From the NCBI RefSeq assembly GCF_025751515.1, contig NZ_JAOWLE010000003.1, positions 186,001 through 250,000 of the forward strand: a stretch of DNA of 64,000 nucleotides, written 5' to 3'. This DNA is from Actibacterium sp. XHP0104 (GTDB lineage Bacteria; Pseudomonadota; Alphaproteobacteria; Rhodobacterales; Rhodobacteraceae). The notes under the pieces are model-generated. The model made no database searches. It was not told the DNA's origin and saw nothing but the letters and a program-made list of their open reading frames with translations. A program made the position numbers and the translations under genes. Positions within the stretch are counted from its first letter, which is position 1. Every line of letters begins with the position of its first letter. Shown here piece after piece: positions 51,343 through 59,376 of the stretch.

Positions 51343-52283
51343 GCCTCGGGCGCCAGTTTCTGCACCGATCCGGGCCGTTTCAGCGCGCCCACAACCATCA
51401 ATCGCCACGCATCACGCGACAGCGGCCCAGCCCGCAGGGCGCGGGTGGCGTATTTCCACCAGCTGGCGCGGTGGTTGTTTGTCCAGGCCAGCCAGCCATA
51501 GCGCAGCGCCAGCGCGCGCCGCGCCTCGTTTGAGGCGCCATCATGCATCGCGGCCTTGCCGGCGGGGTCGAACTGCCCGCTGATCCCGCGGCGTTCCCAG
51601 GCGGCCTGGCAGACACGGCGGGCATTGGCGGCCTGTTCCTCGCGCCGGGTCGAGCTGATGCTGGTCGAACTCAGCCGATACCGCAGCACGATCTCGCGCA
51701 GGTTGGCGATCTTGCCGATCTCGGCCAGGCGCAGCCACAGGTCCAGGTCGCCCGACGAGCGCAGCGTGCCGTCATAGCCGCCGATCTGTTCCATCGCCGA
51801 CCGCCGCACCATCGCCGCCGGATGCACCATGTTCACACGGCCCGACAGGTTGCGCGCGTCGATGGTTTCGTGCCGCGTGGCGAACCAGCCGGGGCCCAGC
51901 GGCGCGCCGTCTTCGTCCATCAGTTCCCACTGGCCACCGACACAGACGTGATCGGGATGCGCATCCAGAAATGCCACCTGCAGGGCAAAGCGGTCGGGCA
52001 GCGCGATATCGTCGGAATCCATCACCGCCAGGTATTCCCCTGTGGCGCGCGACATCATCTCGTTTCGGGTGGCGAATACGCCCTTGTTTTCCGACCGGGT
52101 CAGCACGATGCGCGGGTCGCGTTCGGCATAGGTGCGGGCCACGTCATAGCCGGCGTCGCTGCTGCCGTCGTCATGGATCAGGAATTCAAAGTCGTCATAG
52201 GTTTGATCAAGGATGCCCTGGATGGCCTCGCCGATGAACTGTTCGGCATTATAGGCCGGCATGATCACGGAAATTCTGGGCAT
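51339..52283 (-). CDS. Glycosyltransferase family 2
   Basis: The 314-residue GT-A enzyme begins ISVIMPAYNAEQFIGEAIQG, with the DSD metal motif in YLAVMDSDDIALPDRFALQ and SSGDLDLWLRLAEIGKIAN in the acceptor region. The motif pattern is nearly parallel to that of the 50449-51342 protein, so the pair look like paralogues in tail-to-tail arrangement. The C-terminal part is basic and Trp-rich. Confidence 0.92.
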   Translation of the reverse strand: MPRISVIMPAYNAEQFIGEAIQGILDQTYDDFEFLIHDDGSSDAGYDVARTYAERDPRIVLTRSENKGVFATRNEMMSRATGEYLAVMDSDDIALPDRFALQVAFLDAHPDHVCVGGQWELMDEDGAPLGPGWFATRHETIDARNLSGRVNMVHPAAMVRRSAMEQIGGYDGTLRSSGDLDLWLRLAEIGKIANLREIVLRYRLSSTSISSTRREEQAANARRVCQAAWERRGISGQFDPAGKAAMHDGASNEARRALALRYGWLAWTNNHRASWWKYATRALRAGPLSRDAWRLMVVGALKRPGSVQKLAPEA

Positions 52284-52345
52284 GGCTTGTCTTTGCTGTT
52301 GCGACCGGGTGTTGCGCGCAGGTTAGCGGCGGTCCGGGCAAAGCA

Positions 52346-52368
52346 AAAGGGGGCGCAGGGCCCCCTTT
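52346..52368 (-). terminator. Rho-independent terminator of VPLPA gene 1
   Basis: A perfect 9-bp stem (AAAGGGGGC / GCCCCCTTT with a GCAGG loop). Read on the minus strand it ends in a T-rich run, TTTTGCTTT. It lies 27 nt after the stop of the VPLPA-type gene at 52395-53036. Confidence 0.8.
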
Positions 52369-52394
52369 CACATGTTCATCCGATCCGGTGAGGA

Positions 52395-53036
52395 TCAGGC
52401 TTTCTTGCGACGGCGAAGGGCAGCGAAACCGCCCAGGGCGCTCAGCATCAGCAGGCCACCAGCGGGCAGCGGCACGATCGAGATGCGGATCACCATGTCG
52501 TCATAGTCGAGGTCTTGGCGGCCATCACCAAAGAAGGCCAGCACGTTCTTGCTGTCTTCCTGAATGAACGCGATACGCAGTTTATCCAGGGTCGACCCTA
52601 CGCCGTTGGTGATGGTGTAGGAAGCACCGCTCAGCTTGAAGGTGGTCTGGAAATAGAAATCCACGATACCGCCATCGTCCGGAGCCGAAATCGAGGTGCC
52701 GGCAGCGTCTTTGTTGCTGAGCGTCATGCCGTTCGACAGCGCGACGGCCAGGTTTTCAGCATTCGCTTCTTTACCAAGGAAGGTGTACTTCAGCGAGGCG
52801 GCTACATCCATCATGAGGCCAAAGCCACCGGCCAGTTCGGCACCGGTAAAGGTGGTGATCGCATCACCAGCGCTAACACCGGGAACGGCCGGCGTCGGGT
52901 CATATCCCTCAACAGTCAGGCTTTCAACCGGAAGAACCCCGGCAGAGCCCCCGACAATAGACAGGCTGGCAGCATGGCTCGTGGTCGCGAGGACCAGGGA
53001 GGTAAGTGCTGCACCAATTGCAACTTTCAGCTTCAT
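52395..53036 (-). CDS. VPLPA-CTERM-type secreted surface protein 1
   Basis: The 213-residue precursor has a signal peptide (KLKVAIGAALTSLVLATTSHAA). The mature part is polar and beta-rich (residues about 22-185). The C terminus has the three-part sorting signal: VPLPAGGLLMLSALGGFAAL followed by the basic end RRRKKA. This is the VPLPA variant of PEP-CTERM signals, recognised by exosortase XrtD. The ATG has AAGGAG at good spacing. The gene has its own terminator, and a sigma-54-like element lies 128 nt upstream. The body has no recognised domain. Confidence 0.92.
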   Translation of the reverse strand: MKLKVAIGAALTSLVLATTSHAASLSIVGGSAGVLPVESLTVEGYDPTPAVPGVSAGDAITTFTGAELAGGFGLMMDVAASLKYTFLGKEANAENLAVALSNGMTLSNKDAAGTSISAPDDGGIVDFYFQTTFKLSGASYTITNGVGSTLDKLRIAFIQEDSKNVLAFFGDGRQDLDYDDMVIRISIVPLPAGGLLMLSALGGFAALRRRKKA

Positions 53037-53163
53037 TTTAATCTCCTTACAAATACGACTGGGCTGCGTGTCCAGCCTGGCAATAGTACCCAAGCGTGAA
53101 AATCAGCACTCGGCTAAAGAATACATTAAGGTTTCGACTGGACAAACAGCTTTTGCAAATAAA

Positions 53164-53179
53164 TGCCGTTATGTCGCCA
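53164..53179 (-). promoter_or_regulatory. Sigma-54-like element upstream of VPLPA gene 1 (loose)
   Basis: On the minus strand TGGCGACATAACGGCA has GG and GC at the -24/-12 spacing of sigma-54 promoters but departs from the consensus elsewhere. It lies 128 nt before the start. Confidence 0.35.
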
Positions 53180-53310
53180 CATTTTCAACCCAAGCGTGCA
53201 TTTCGGCGGCAACCGCGCCGCCAGACACACCATAATATCCCCGAACGGGCGAGATCATCCCAAAATAGGGCCGGTCACGCACCTGCGATTCGTTAGGATT
53301 TGTTGGATTT

Positions 53311-53535
53311 TCAGTGATTCTGAGCGGCGCCTTCGGGCACGGCGATCAGGCCGCCCGAGCGCAGCCGTTGGGTAAGAAAACAAACCGAAACCCTAAGAAT
53401 AAAGCCGAAAATTACCCAGATCACGCCAGCAAGGACATAGATGCCAAAGGCGGCAAGCACCGTTTGCCCCATGATCAATGCAACCACAGATGACAGTGAG
53501 CTAACAACGATGCCCAGCGCGATGATGGCGATCAT
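53311..53535 (-). CDS. Small two-span membrane protein, unknown
   Basis: The 74-residue protein has two hydrophobic segments (about 2-24 and 27-50) and a polar tail with RLRSGGLIAVPEGAAQNH. It has no recognisable family. The start ATG at 53535 faces the OPX gene, with 279 nt between them. It may be a small helper of the export machinery, or a spurious frame; the membrane pattern argues for a real gene. Confidence 0.5.
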   Translation of the reverse strand: MIAIIALGIVVSSLSSVVALIMGQTVLAAFGIYVLAGVIWVIFGFILRVSVCFLTQRLRSGGLIAVPEGAAQNH

Positions 53536-53612
53536 GACCCGTGCCTTTCCCGTGTTTTCCGGCCCTTACGATCATTCTAGCAACGGATATTGCGCAACCT
53601 CAGGCCGAATCA

Positions 53613-53628
53613 TGGCACAATTGTGGCA
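53613..53628 (+). promoter_or_regulatory. Sigma-54-like promoter upstream of the OPX gene
   Basis: TGGCACAATTGTGGCA: TGGCAC, 5 nt, TGGC, with the invariant GG and GC at the right distance for -24/-12 and one mismatch in the -12 part (TGGC for TTGC). It is about 190 nt upstream of the OPX gene. The first 15 nt recur exactly at 63322-63336. The core CACAATTGTG is also a palindrome, so a repressor site is the alternative. Confidence 0.5.
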
Positions 53629-53814
53629 CTCAACGGTAGACAAAACCTTGCACGATGCCGCGAAAACCGGGGTCTGCACTGTTGCAAGGGCGGCACGTCG
53701 CATCCGCGAAAACCCATAAGCCCCATGCCTTTGAAGGTTTTTCTTTAATTACTGCCGATTGCTCATTATCCTCTGCGGCGGGGCTCACCAGCAAACGTTT
53801 GAAAAGAGACTGCC

Positions 53815-54426
53815 ATGAAACGGATCGTCCAAATTCTCGCCGCACTTCTCATTCTGCCGCTGACCGTTACGGTTGCTGCCGCGCAGGATGCCTATCGCAT
53901 CAAGTCCGGCGACGTGCTGCGCATCGAGGTGCTTGAGGATAGCAACCTCAACCGCGAGGCGCTGGTTCTGCCCGATGGCAGCATCTCGATCCCGCTGGCG
54001 GGCACGGTGCAGGCCGGCGGCCTGAGCATCGACCAGGTGCGCGCCAACGTCACCGACCGTCTGGCCCCGAATTTCGCCGCGAAACCCACCGTGTTCGTGT
54101 CGCTGCGCAGCTTGGGCGCCGCCAAATCGTCGGGCTCCTATGTCGCGCCCAAGGTGCGGGTCTATGTGATGGGCGAAGTTGGCAAACCCGGTGTGGTCGA
54201 GCTCGAGTCGGGCACCACGCTGCTGCAGGCGCTGGCCCAGGTTGGCGGGTTCTCGAAATTCGCCGCGAAAAAGCGCATTCAGCTGCGCCGCACCGACAAG
54301 TCGAACACCGAGCAGGTGTACAAGGTCAACTACGACGCAATTCTGGCTGGTACCTCCAGCATCGGCACCACTGTTCTGAGCACCGGCGACATCATCGTCG
54401 TGCCGCAGCGGCGCCTCTTCGAGTAG
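53815..54426 (+). CDS. Short polysaccharide export protein (OPX, Wza-related)
   Basis: The 203-residue precursor has a type I signal peptide (MKRIVQILAALLILPLTVTV, cleavage likely after AAA-Q) with no lipobox. A Poly_export domain follows (about 24-105; YRIKSGDVLRIEVLEDSNLN) and then a SLBB domain (about 115-195; VYVMGEVGKPGVVELESGTT). It lacks the C-terminal helix that lets full Wza form its own outer-membrane pore. The next gene encodes a likely beta-barrel, which may supply the pore. A sigma-54-like element is upstream. Confidence 0.93.
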   Translation: MKRIVQILAALLILPLTVTVAAAQDAYRIKSGDVLRIEVLEDSNLNREALVLPDGSISIPLAGTVQAGGLSIDQVRANVTDRLAPNFAAKPTVFVSLRSLGAAKSSGSYVAPKVRVYVMGEVGKPGVVELESGTTLLQALAQVGGFSKFAAKKRIQLRRTDKSNTEQVYKVNYDAILAGTSSIGTTVLSTGDIIVVPQRRLFE

Positions 54427-54451
54427 TCAACGATAACCCGCCAAGGGGGCT

Positions 54452-55846
54452 GTGTTGAAAAAACATCTGGTATGGGGCGCCGCGGCGCTCGGCAGCACTG
54501 CAATTGCATGGGTTCCTGTGTCCGCACAGGAACCTTCTGCCATTAGCAGCACCTTCACCTTCGATCAGCGGCTGGAAAGCAGTTCGAACCTGGGGCTTGA
54601 AATTCCCAGCGAGGGCGACACCACACTGGCGACCACGACGCTGGGGTATGCGTTCAGCTCTGAGACCGCCACGCAAAGCTTGTCGCTAAACGCCTCGGCC
54701 AAGTATCGCGAGGGCAACGTGCCCGCGGGCAGCGACACCCAGCTGGGTCTGGTCGAGCCGCGCGTGACATTGCGCTATGCGCTGGAAGGGGTCGATTCGA
54801 AACTGACCACCAACATCGGCTATCGCGAGGATGACGTGACCTTCCTGCGGCCGCTCAGCGATTTCGTTGATGCGAACGGCGTGCTGATCCTGCCCTCGGA
54901 TGCCGAAGACCTGTATGGCGGCGGCACCCGAAACGATCTGGATATGTCGGCCTCGCTGCGCACCGGAATCGACGCGCCGCTGGGTTTCAACCTCGACCTG
55001 TCGCACAAGGATGTCAGCTATCAGGACGTCACCTCGGGTGGCCTGAACGATTTCCGTCGCAGCAAGATTTCCGCCGGCAGCTCGATCGAGCTGAACGAGG
55101 TGGCCACCGCCAATGTCGGCCTCAGCTTTACCCGCTACGAGGCAGACGATATCGACAATACCGAGCGTGACACGACCCAGGTCGATGTCGGCCTGAACTA
55201 TGCCCTGTCGGCCCGTTCGCGCGCCGATGTCAGCATCGGCTATACCGAGATCGAGACCACGGAATCGGGCGTTACCACCACCACGACCGGCCCGGTTTTC
55301 CGCGCGGGGTACGAAATCGACATGGCGAACGGCACTGCCGGCGCCACCTTCGCTTCGACCCAAAAGGAAGACGGCGAACGCAACACGCTGCGCTTCAGCC
55401 GCGAGATGACCCTGCCGGCCGGTTCTTTGGAAACGTCGTTGGGCGTGACCAAGTTTTCCGGCACCGGGTCCGAGCTGATCGGCGGCGTGCGCTGGCAGAA
55501 CGACCTGCCCACCGGTAGCATGAACCTGCGCCTCAATCGCGACGTGCGCACCGCCAGCGATGACAGCGACCGGATCGCGACGACCATTGGCGCGGGCTAC
55601 ACCCATTCGATCAACGATCTGTCGAGCCTGAGCTTCAACGCGTCCTACGCCATGTTCGACAACACGGGCAGTTCGAACGATTCAACCCGCACCGATCTGT
55701 CGCTGAACTATAGCTATGCGCTGACCTCTGACTGGGATCTGAACGCGGGCGTTACCTATCGCGTGCGCGACGAAGACCTTGTCGGCAAGGCCGATTCGAC
55801 CACCGTCTATGTCGGCATCGGGCGCAGCTTTACGGTGTTCCACTGA
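54452..55846 (+). CDS. Outer-membrane beta-barrel protein, probable polysaccharide porin
   Basis: The 464-residue precursor has a signal peptide ending at VSAQE. Nearly all of the rest is alternating polar and hydrophobic beta strands with short Asp/Ser/Gly turns (for example SLSLNASAKYREG and VDVGLNYALSARSRADVSIG), ending in the aromatic strand TTVYVGIGRSFTVFH. This is the form of a 16-20-strand barrel. The gene is 25 nt after the short OPX gene. It starts at GTG (54452) or TTG (54455). Function is inferred from structure and position. Confidence 0.8.
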   Translation: MLKKHLVWGAAALGSTAIAWVPVSAQEPSAISSTFTFDQRLESSSNLGLEIPSEGDTTLATTTLGYAFSSETATQSLSLNASAKYREGNVPAGSDTQLGLVEPRVTLRYALEGVDSKLTTNIGYREDDVTFLRPLSDFVDANGVLILPSDAEDLYGGGTRNDLDMSASLRTGIDAPLGFNLDLSHKDVSYQDVTSGGLNDFRRSKISAGSSIELNEVATANVGLSFTRYEADDIDNTERDTTQVDVGLNYALSARSRADVSIGYTEIETTESGVTTTTTGPVFRAGYEIDMANGTAGATFASTQKEDGERNTLRFSREMTLPAGSLETSLGVTKFSGTGSELIGGVRWQNDLPTGSMNLRLNRDVRTASDDSDRIATTIGAGYTHSINDLSSLSFNASYAMFDNTGSSNDSTRTDLSLNYSYALTSDWDLNAGVTYRVRDEDLVGKADSTTVYVGIGRSFTVFH

Positions 55847-55876
55847 TCCGTGCCCGGGCCGGATCTGACGCCAGAC

Positions 55877-56539
55877 ATGCCTGACCAGCCTGACCAGAGG
55901 CGCCGGTGGACCATGCCGCCGGCGATTCTTTTGGTGATCGCAGCCCTGTGCATCCTGATAGAGCTGGCCCTGGTCGGCGCCGATCTCAACCTGTGGGGCG
56001 CGCGCTGGTGGCGGCCGTGGCTCTATCAGCATGCCGCGTTCTGGCGCGGGCTGCTGGTCGAAGGCTGGCGCCCCAACTATCCGGCTCAGCCCTTTGCCAT
56101 GTTCGTGACCTATGCCTTTCTGCATGCGGGCTGGGCGCATCTGACCGTCAACATGCTGACATTGCTGTCTTTGGGCAAAGAGATCATCACTCGCGGCGGG
56201 GGGCGTCGGTTCGGGGCGATCTATGTCGCCTCGATGCTGACGGGCGGCGTCGGGTTCGCGCTGTTCTCGGACGCGATCCAGCCGATGGTGGGCGCCTCGG
56301 GGGCGCTGTTCGGGCTGGCCGGCGCCTGGATCATCTGGGATTTTCGCAATGCGCTGGATCAGCGCCTGGACCGACGCCAGGTGATCACCGGGCTGTTGAT
56401 GCCGGTGGGCCTGTTGGTGGTGCTGAACGTGGTGATGTATTTCGCGACCGGCGGCATGTTGGCCTGGGAAACCCATCTGGGCGGGTTCGTCGGCGGCGCG
56501 CTTGTGGCCCTGCCGCTATGGGCAAGGCCACAGGCCTGA
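55877..56539 (+). CDS. Rhomboid-family intramembrane serine protease
   Basis: The 220-residue protein has about six membrane segments. The catalytic Ser is in GASGALFGLAGAW (Ser141 with this start) and the catalytic His in AWETHLGGFVGGAL (His200). HAGWAHLTVNMLTLLSLGKE is the conserved loop of the family. It follows the outer-membrane protein by 30 nt and probably shares its transcript. The GTG at 55850 is a possible alternative start. Substrate unknown; it could cut membrane-anchored proteins of the same locus. Confidence 0.88.
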   Translation: MPDQPDQRRRWTMPPAILLVIAALCILIELALVGADLNLWGARWWRPWLYQHAAFWRGLLVEGWRPNYPAQPFAMFVTYAFLHAGWAHLTVNMLTLLSLGKEIITRGGGRRFGAIYVASMLTGGVGFALFSDAIQPMVGASGALFGLAGAWIIWDFRNALDQRLDRRQVITGLLMPVGLLVVLNVVMYFATGGMLAWETHLGGFVGGALVALPLWARPQA

Positions 56540-56543
56540 GATC

Positions 56544-57893
56544 TTAGTTTTCGGCCGGGGCCTCGGTCGCTCGGCTGACGGCATGGCCCTCACCCAGCGC
56601 CACACGCAGGTTCACATATTCGACCGCCTGGTCACGCAGGCTGCGGGCATGCTGGGCGCGGGCATCCGACAGGGCGCGCTCGCGATCCAGCACATCCAGA
56701 ACCGTGATCGGCCCGCCCGATTCAAGCAGCTCGCGCGACAGTTTCAGCGCCTCGGTGTTCAGCGCGACCAGTTCGCGGGTTTCCTTGGTGGTGCGCAGCG
56801 CGCTTTGCAGCGCGGCCATGGCATTTTCGACCTCTTCGATCGCCGTCAGAACCGCGCGCTGCCATTGGATATAGGCACCCTGGGCACTGTGATGCGCGGC
56901 CTCGGCCGAGGCAGCCAGGGCAGGCTGGTTGAACACCGGCACCGACAGGCCGGCAGAGATGCTTTCGCTGGCCGATCCGCCTTTCAGCGGGGCGGTGATC
57001 AGACCGCTGAGCGACAGGCTGGGATAGCGTGCGGCCTCGGCCACGCCGATGCTCGACACCGCGGCGGCATAAAGCAGCTCGGCCCGGCGGATGTCGCCGC
57101 GGGCCCGCAGCAGGTCAGCCGGCACGCCAAGATCCGCCACGCGTTTGGGCGTGGGCTGAAGGCCGGCATAATCCAGGTTGATGTCCAGCATGCCAACCGG
57201 GGCACCCAGCAGGGTCGAGATACGATTGCGCTGGCGAATGATATTGGCGGCGATACCCGGTGTCTGGCTGCGGGTTTCGACCACCAGGGCCTCGGCACGC
57301 ACCACGTCCAGCTGCGTCGCGGCACCGGCATCCAGCTGTTCCTTGACCTCGCGCAGCGTCACCCGACGCGATCGCAGGTCTTCTTCGCGGGTCTGATGCA
57401 GGCGCTGGTAATACCGCAGTTCCAGATAGGCGCGGCTAAGTTCGGCCAGAACGGCGCGGCGGGCCTCGGTCTCGTTAACCAGTTCGGCCTCGAGCCGTTG
57501 CTGCGCGGCGCGTTTGCGCCATTTGTTGTCCAGCCCGATGCGCGCGGCCAGCCCGATCTGGCGCTGTTCGGTGCCGCCCGTGGTGCTAGAGGCCTCGACC
57601 TCGCCCTGCCCGGTCACGCTAATCCCGTCGCGGCGCGCGATAGCCTCGGCCTCGCTTAGCCGGGCGGCGGCCTGGGTAATGGTCAGGCTGTCGGACAGCG
57701 CGCGGGCAACCAGGCGATCAAGCACCGGGTCATTGAAATTGCGCCACCACTCGATGTCAGCGGTCGCGGGCGCCGTAATCGGGGCAACCAGGGAATAGCG
57801 ATCGGGAAGGTCGATCTGCGGCTCGGCCATTTCCACGCCGACCGAACAGCCGGAGAGGATGGCGGCCATCCAAGCAATATGGACGATGCGCAT
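56544..57893 (-). CDS. TolC-like outer-membrane efflux lipoprotein (NodT family)
   Basis: The 449-residue precursor has a lipoprotein signal with the lipobox ILSGC (Cys16), then the NodT-type pattern DIEWWRNFNDPVLDRLVARA. Two OEP repeats with long helices follow (about 60-245 and 260-440; LAELSRAYLELRYYQRLHQT). It gives the outer-membrane channel for the neighbouring adaptor and ABC exporter. The ATG at 57893 opens the lipoprotein signal; an upstream in-frame start does not. It lies 169 nt after the hlyD-like gene on the same strand. Confidence 0.92.
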   Translation of the reverse strand: MRIVHIAWMAAILSGCSVGVEMAEPQIDLPDRYSLVAPITAPATADIEWWRNFNDPVLDRLVARALSDSLTITQAAARLSEAEAIARRDGISVTGQGEVEASSTTGGTEQRQIGLAARIGLDNKWRKRAAQQRLEAELVNETEARRAVLAELSRAYLELRYYQRLHQTREEDLRSRRVTLREVKEQLDAGAATQLDVVRAEALVVETRSQTPGIAANIIRQRNRISTLLGAPVGMLDINLDYAGLQPTPKRVADLGVPADLLRARGDIRRAELLYAAAVSSIGVAEAARYPSLSLSGLITAPLKGGSASESISAGLSVPVFNQPALAASAEAAHHSAQGAYIQWQRAVLTAIEEVENAMAALQSALRTTKETRELVALNTEALKLSRELLESGGPITVLDVLDRERALSDARAQHARSLRDQAVEYVNLRVALGEGHAVSRATEAPAEN

Positions 57894-58062
57894 GGTGTTG
57901 CTCTTTTCTGCCTCTCGGCCCCGGTGCCGCACTCTTGTTGGCGCGGGCATGGTCGGAACCTTTTCTTTTTCTTAGCAGATTTTTCGCGCGATTTCCATTT
58001 CTCTTGCCGTCGCGCTTATCGCGCCGCCAGCTGTTGCGCGGTTGCGCCACCTTGGCCGCGGG

Positions 58063-59376
58063 TCATTCGCGCATGGCGCGGTCGAAAAACACGGTCATAG
58101 GCTCGACCAGATAGGCCAGCGGGGTGCGATCGCCGGTCTTGATGTAGACGACAACCGGCATGCCGGGCAGCAGGTTGTGGTTCCCCAGCTTGGTCATTTC
58201 CTCGGTGTCTGGCACCACTTCGGCCGAGTAATAGCTGGCGCCGGTGGCCTCATCGGTCAGCACGTCGGCCGAGATGCGGGTGACGTGGCCCTTGATTTCG
58301 GGGATCTCGCGCTGATCAAAGGCCGGAAAGCGCAGCGAGGCCTCTTGCCCGACATAGACCTCGTCGATGTTCAGGGATTCAACCCGGGCCGAAACCACAA
58401 GCGGTTGATCTTGCGGGATAATGTACAAAAGCGGCTGGGCGGGCTGCACGACCGACTGCACCGCGAAAACCTGAAGCCCATAGACAACGCCGCCGGTTGC
58501 GGCGCGGATATCCAGCCGCGACAGCGTGTCTTGCAGCGAGATCTGGCGTTCCGACAGCTCGATCTCGCGGAATTGCAGGTCGCGCAGGCGGGTCACGGCC
58601 TCTTCGCGGCGGCGCGCCTGCAACTGCAACAGAGCGATGTCGTTGCTGGCGGCCTCCCCCTTGATGGCGGCCAGGTCGGCCTCCATCCGGCCGATCTGGC
58701 CCAGCAGGTCGGCATGTTCGCGCAACAGCTCGCTGACGCGGGCGGCCTGGGTCAGTTGCCGGGCCAGCAGGCGCTGTTGATCCTCGAGGTCTGATTTCAC
58801 CAGATCGGCCTGCGTGCGCATCGCCTCGAGCTGGGCGTTAATGCCGTTGCTGCGGTTTTCGATCTGGGTGTTGCGCTCTTCAAGCAGGCTGTATTCCTGC
58901 CCCAGCGCCTCGCGGCGGGCCTGAAACAGCGACGACTCGCCGCGCAGCAATTGCTGAATCTCGGCATTGGTTTCGGACAGCTCGACCAGATAATCGGGAA
59001 AGGCCACCGTTTCGGTATCGTCGCGCTCGGCAACCAGGCGGGCCTTGCGGGCGTCGATTTCATAGAGCTGGCCATCGATGATGCTTAGCTCTGACTGCAG
59101 GCGGCGACCGTCAAGCCGGATCAGCACGTCGCCCTTCTCGACGACATCACTGTCCTTGACCAGAATCTCGCCCACGACACCGCCGTCGGGGTGCTGAATG
59201 ACCTGGCGGTTATTTTCCACCTGCACCATGCCCGAGGCCATCACCGCCCCGGCCAGCGTGGCCTTGACCGACCAGACGCCCAGGCCGCCAATCAGCAGAA
59301 CAAGGGCGAACATCCCGGTTGCCAGCGGCACGGTGGCGGGCCAGCGCGGCGCGGTCTGGTTGCTGATCATCGTCAC
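58063..59376 (-). CDS. HlyD-family periplasmic adaptor of type I secretion
   Basis: The 437-residue protein has one N-terminal membrane segment (about 15-38), a biotinyl-lipoyl-like motif (QVIQHPDGGVVGEILVKDSD), a long coiled-coil hairpin (about 120-275) and the HlyD beta domain (LLYIIPQDQPLVVSARVESL). It bridges the ABC exporter and the TolC-like channel. The GTG at 59376 overlaps the exporter stop (GTGA); an ATG two codons later is also possible. Confidence 0.93.
   Translation of the reverse strand: MTMISNQTAPRWPATVPLATGMFALVLLIGGLGVWSVKATLAGAVMASGMVQVENNRQVIQHPDGGVVGEILVKDSDVVEKGDVLIRLDGRRLQSELSIIDGQLYEIDARKARLVAERDDTETVAFPDYLVELSETNAEIQQLLRGESSLFQARREALGQEYSLLEERNTQIENRSNGINAQLEAMRTQADLVKSDLEDQQRLLARQLTQAARVSELLREHADLLGQIGRMEADLAAIKGEAASNDIALLQLQARRREEAVTRLRDLQFREIELSERQISLQDTLSRLDIRAATGGVVYGLQVFAVQSVVQPAQPLLYIIPQDQPLVVSARVESLNIDEVYVGQEASLRFPAFDQREIPEIKGHVTRISADVLTDEATGASYYSAEVVPDTEEMTKLGNHNLLPGMPVVVYIKTGDRTPLAYLVEPMTVFFDRAMRE

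Noticed and set aside
55877-56539. Rhombosortase (rhomboid acting on GlyGly-CTERM signals)
   Set aside because: No GlyGly-CTERM protein is seen; local sorting signals are of the PLPA type.
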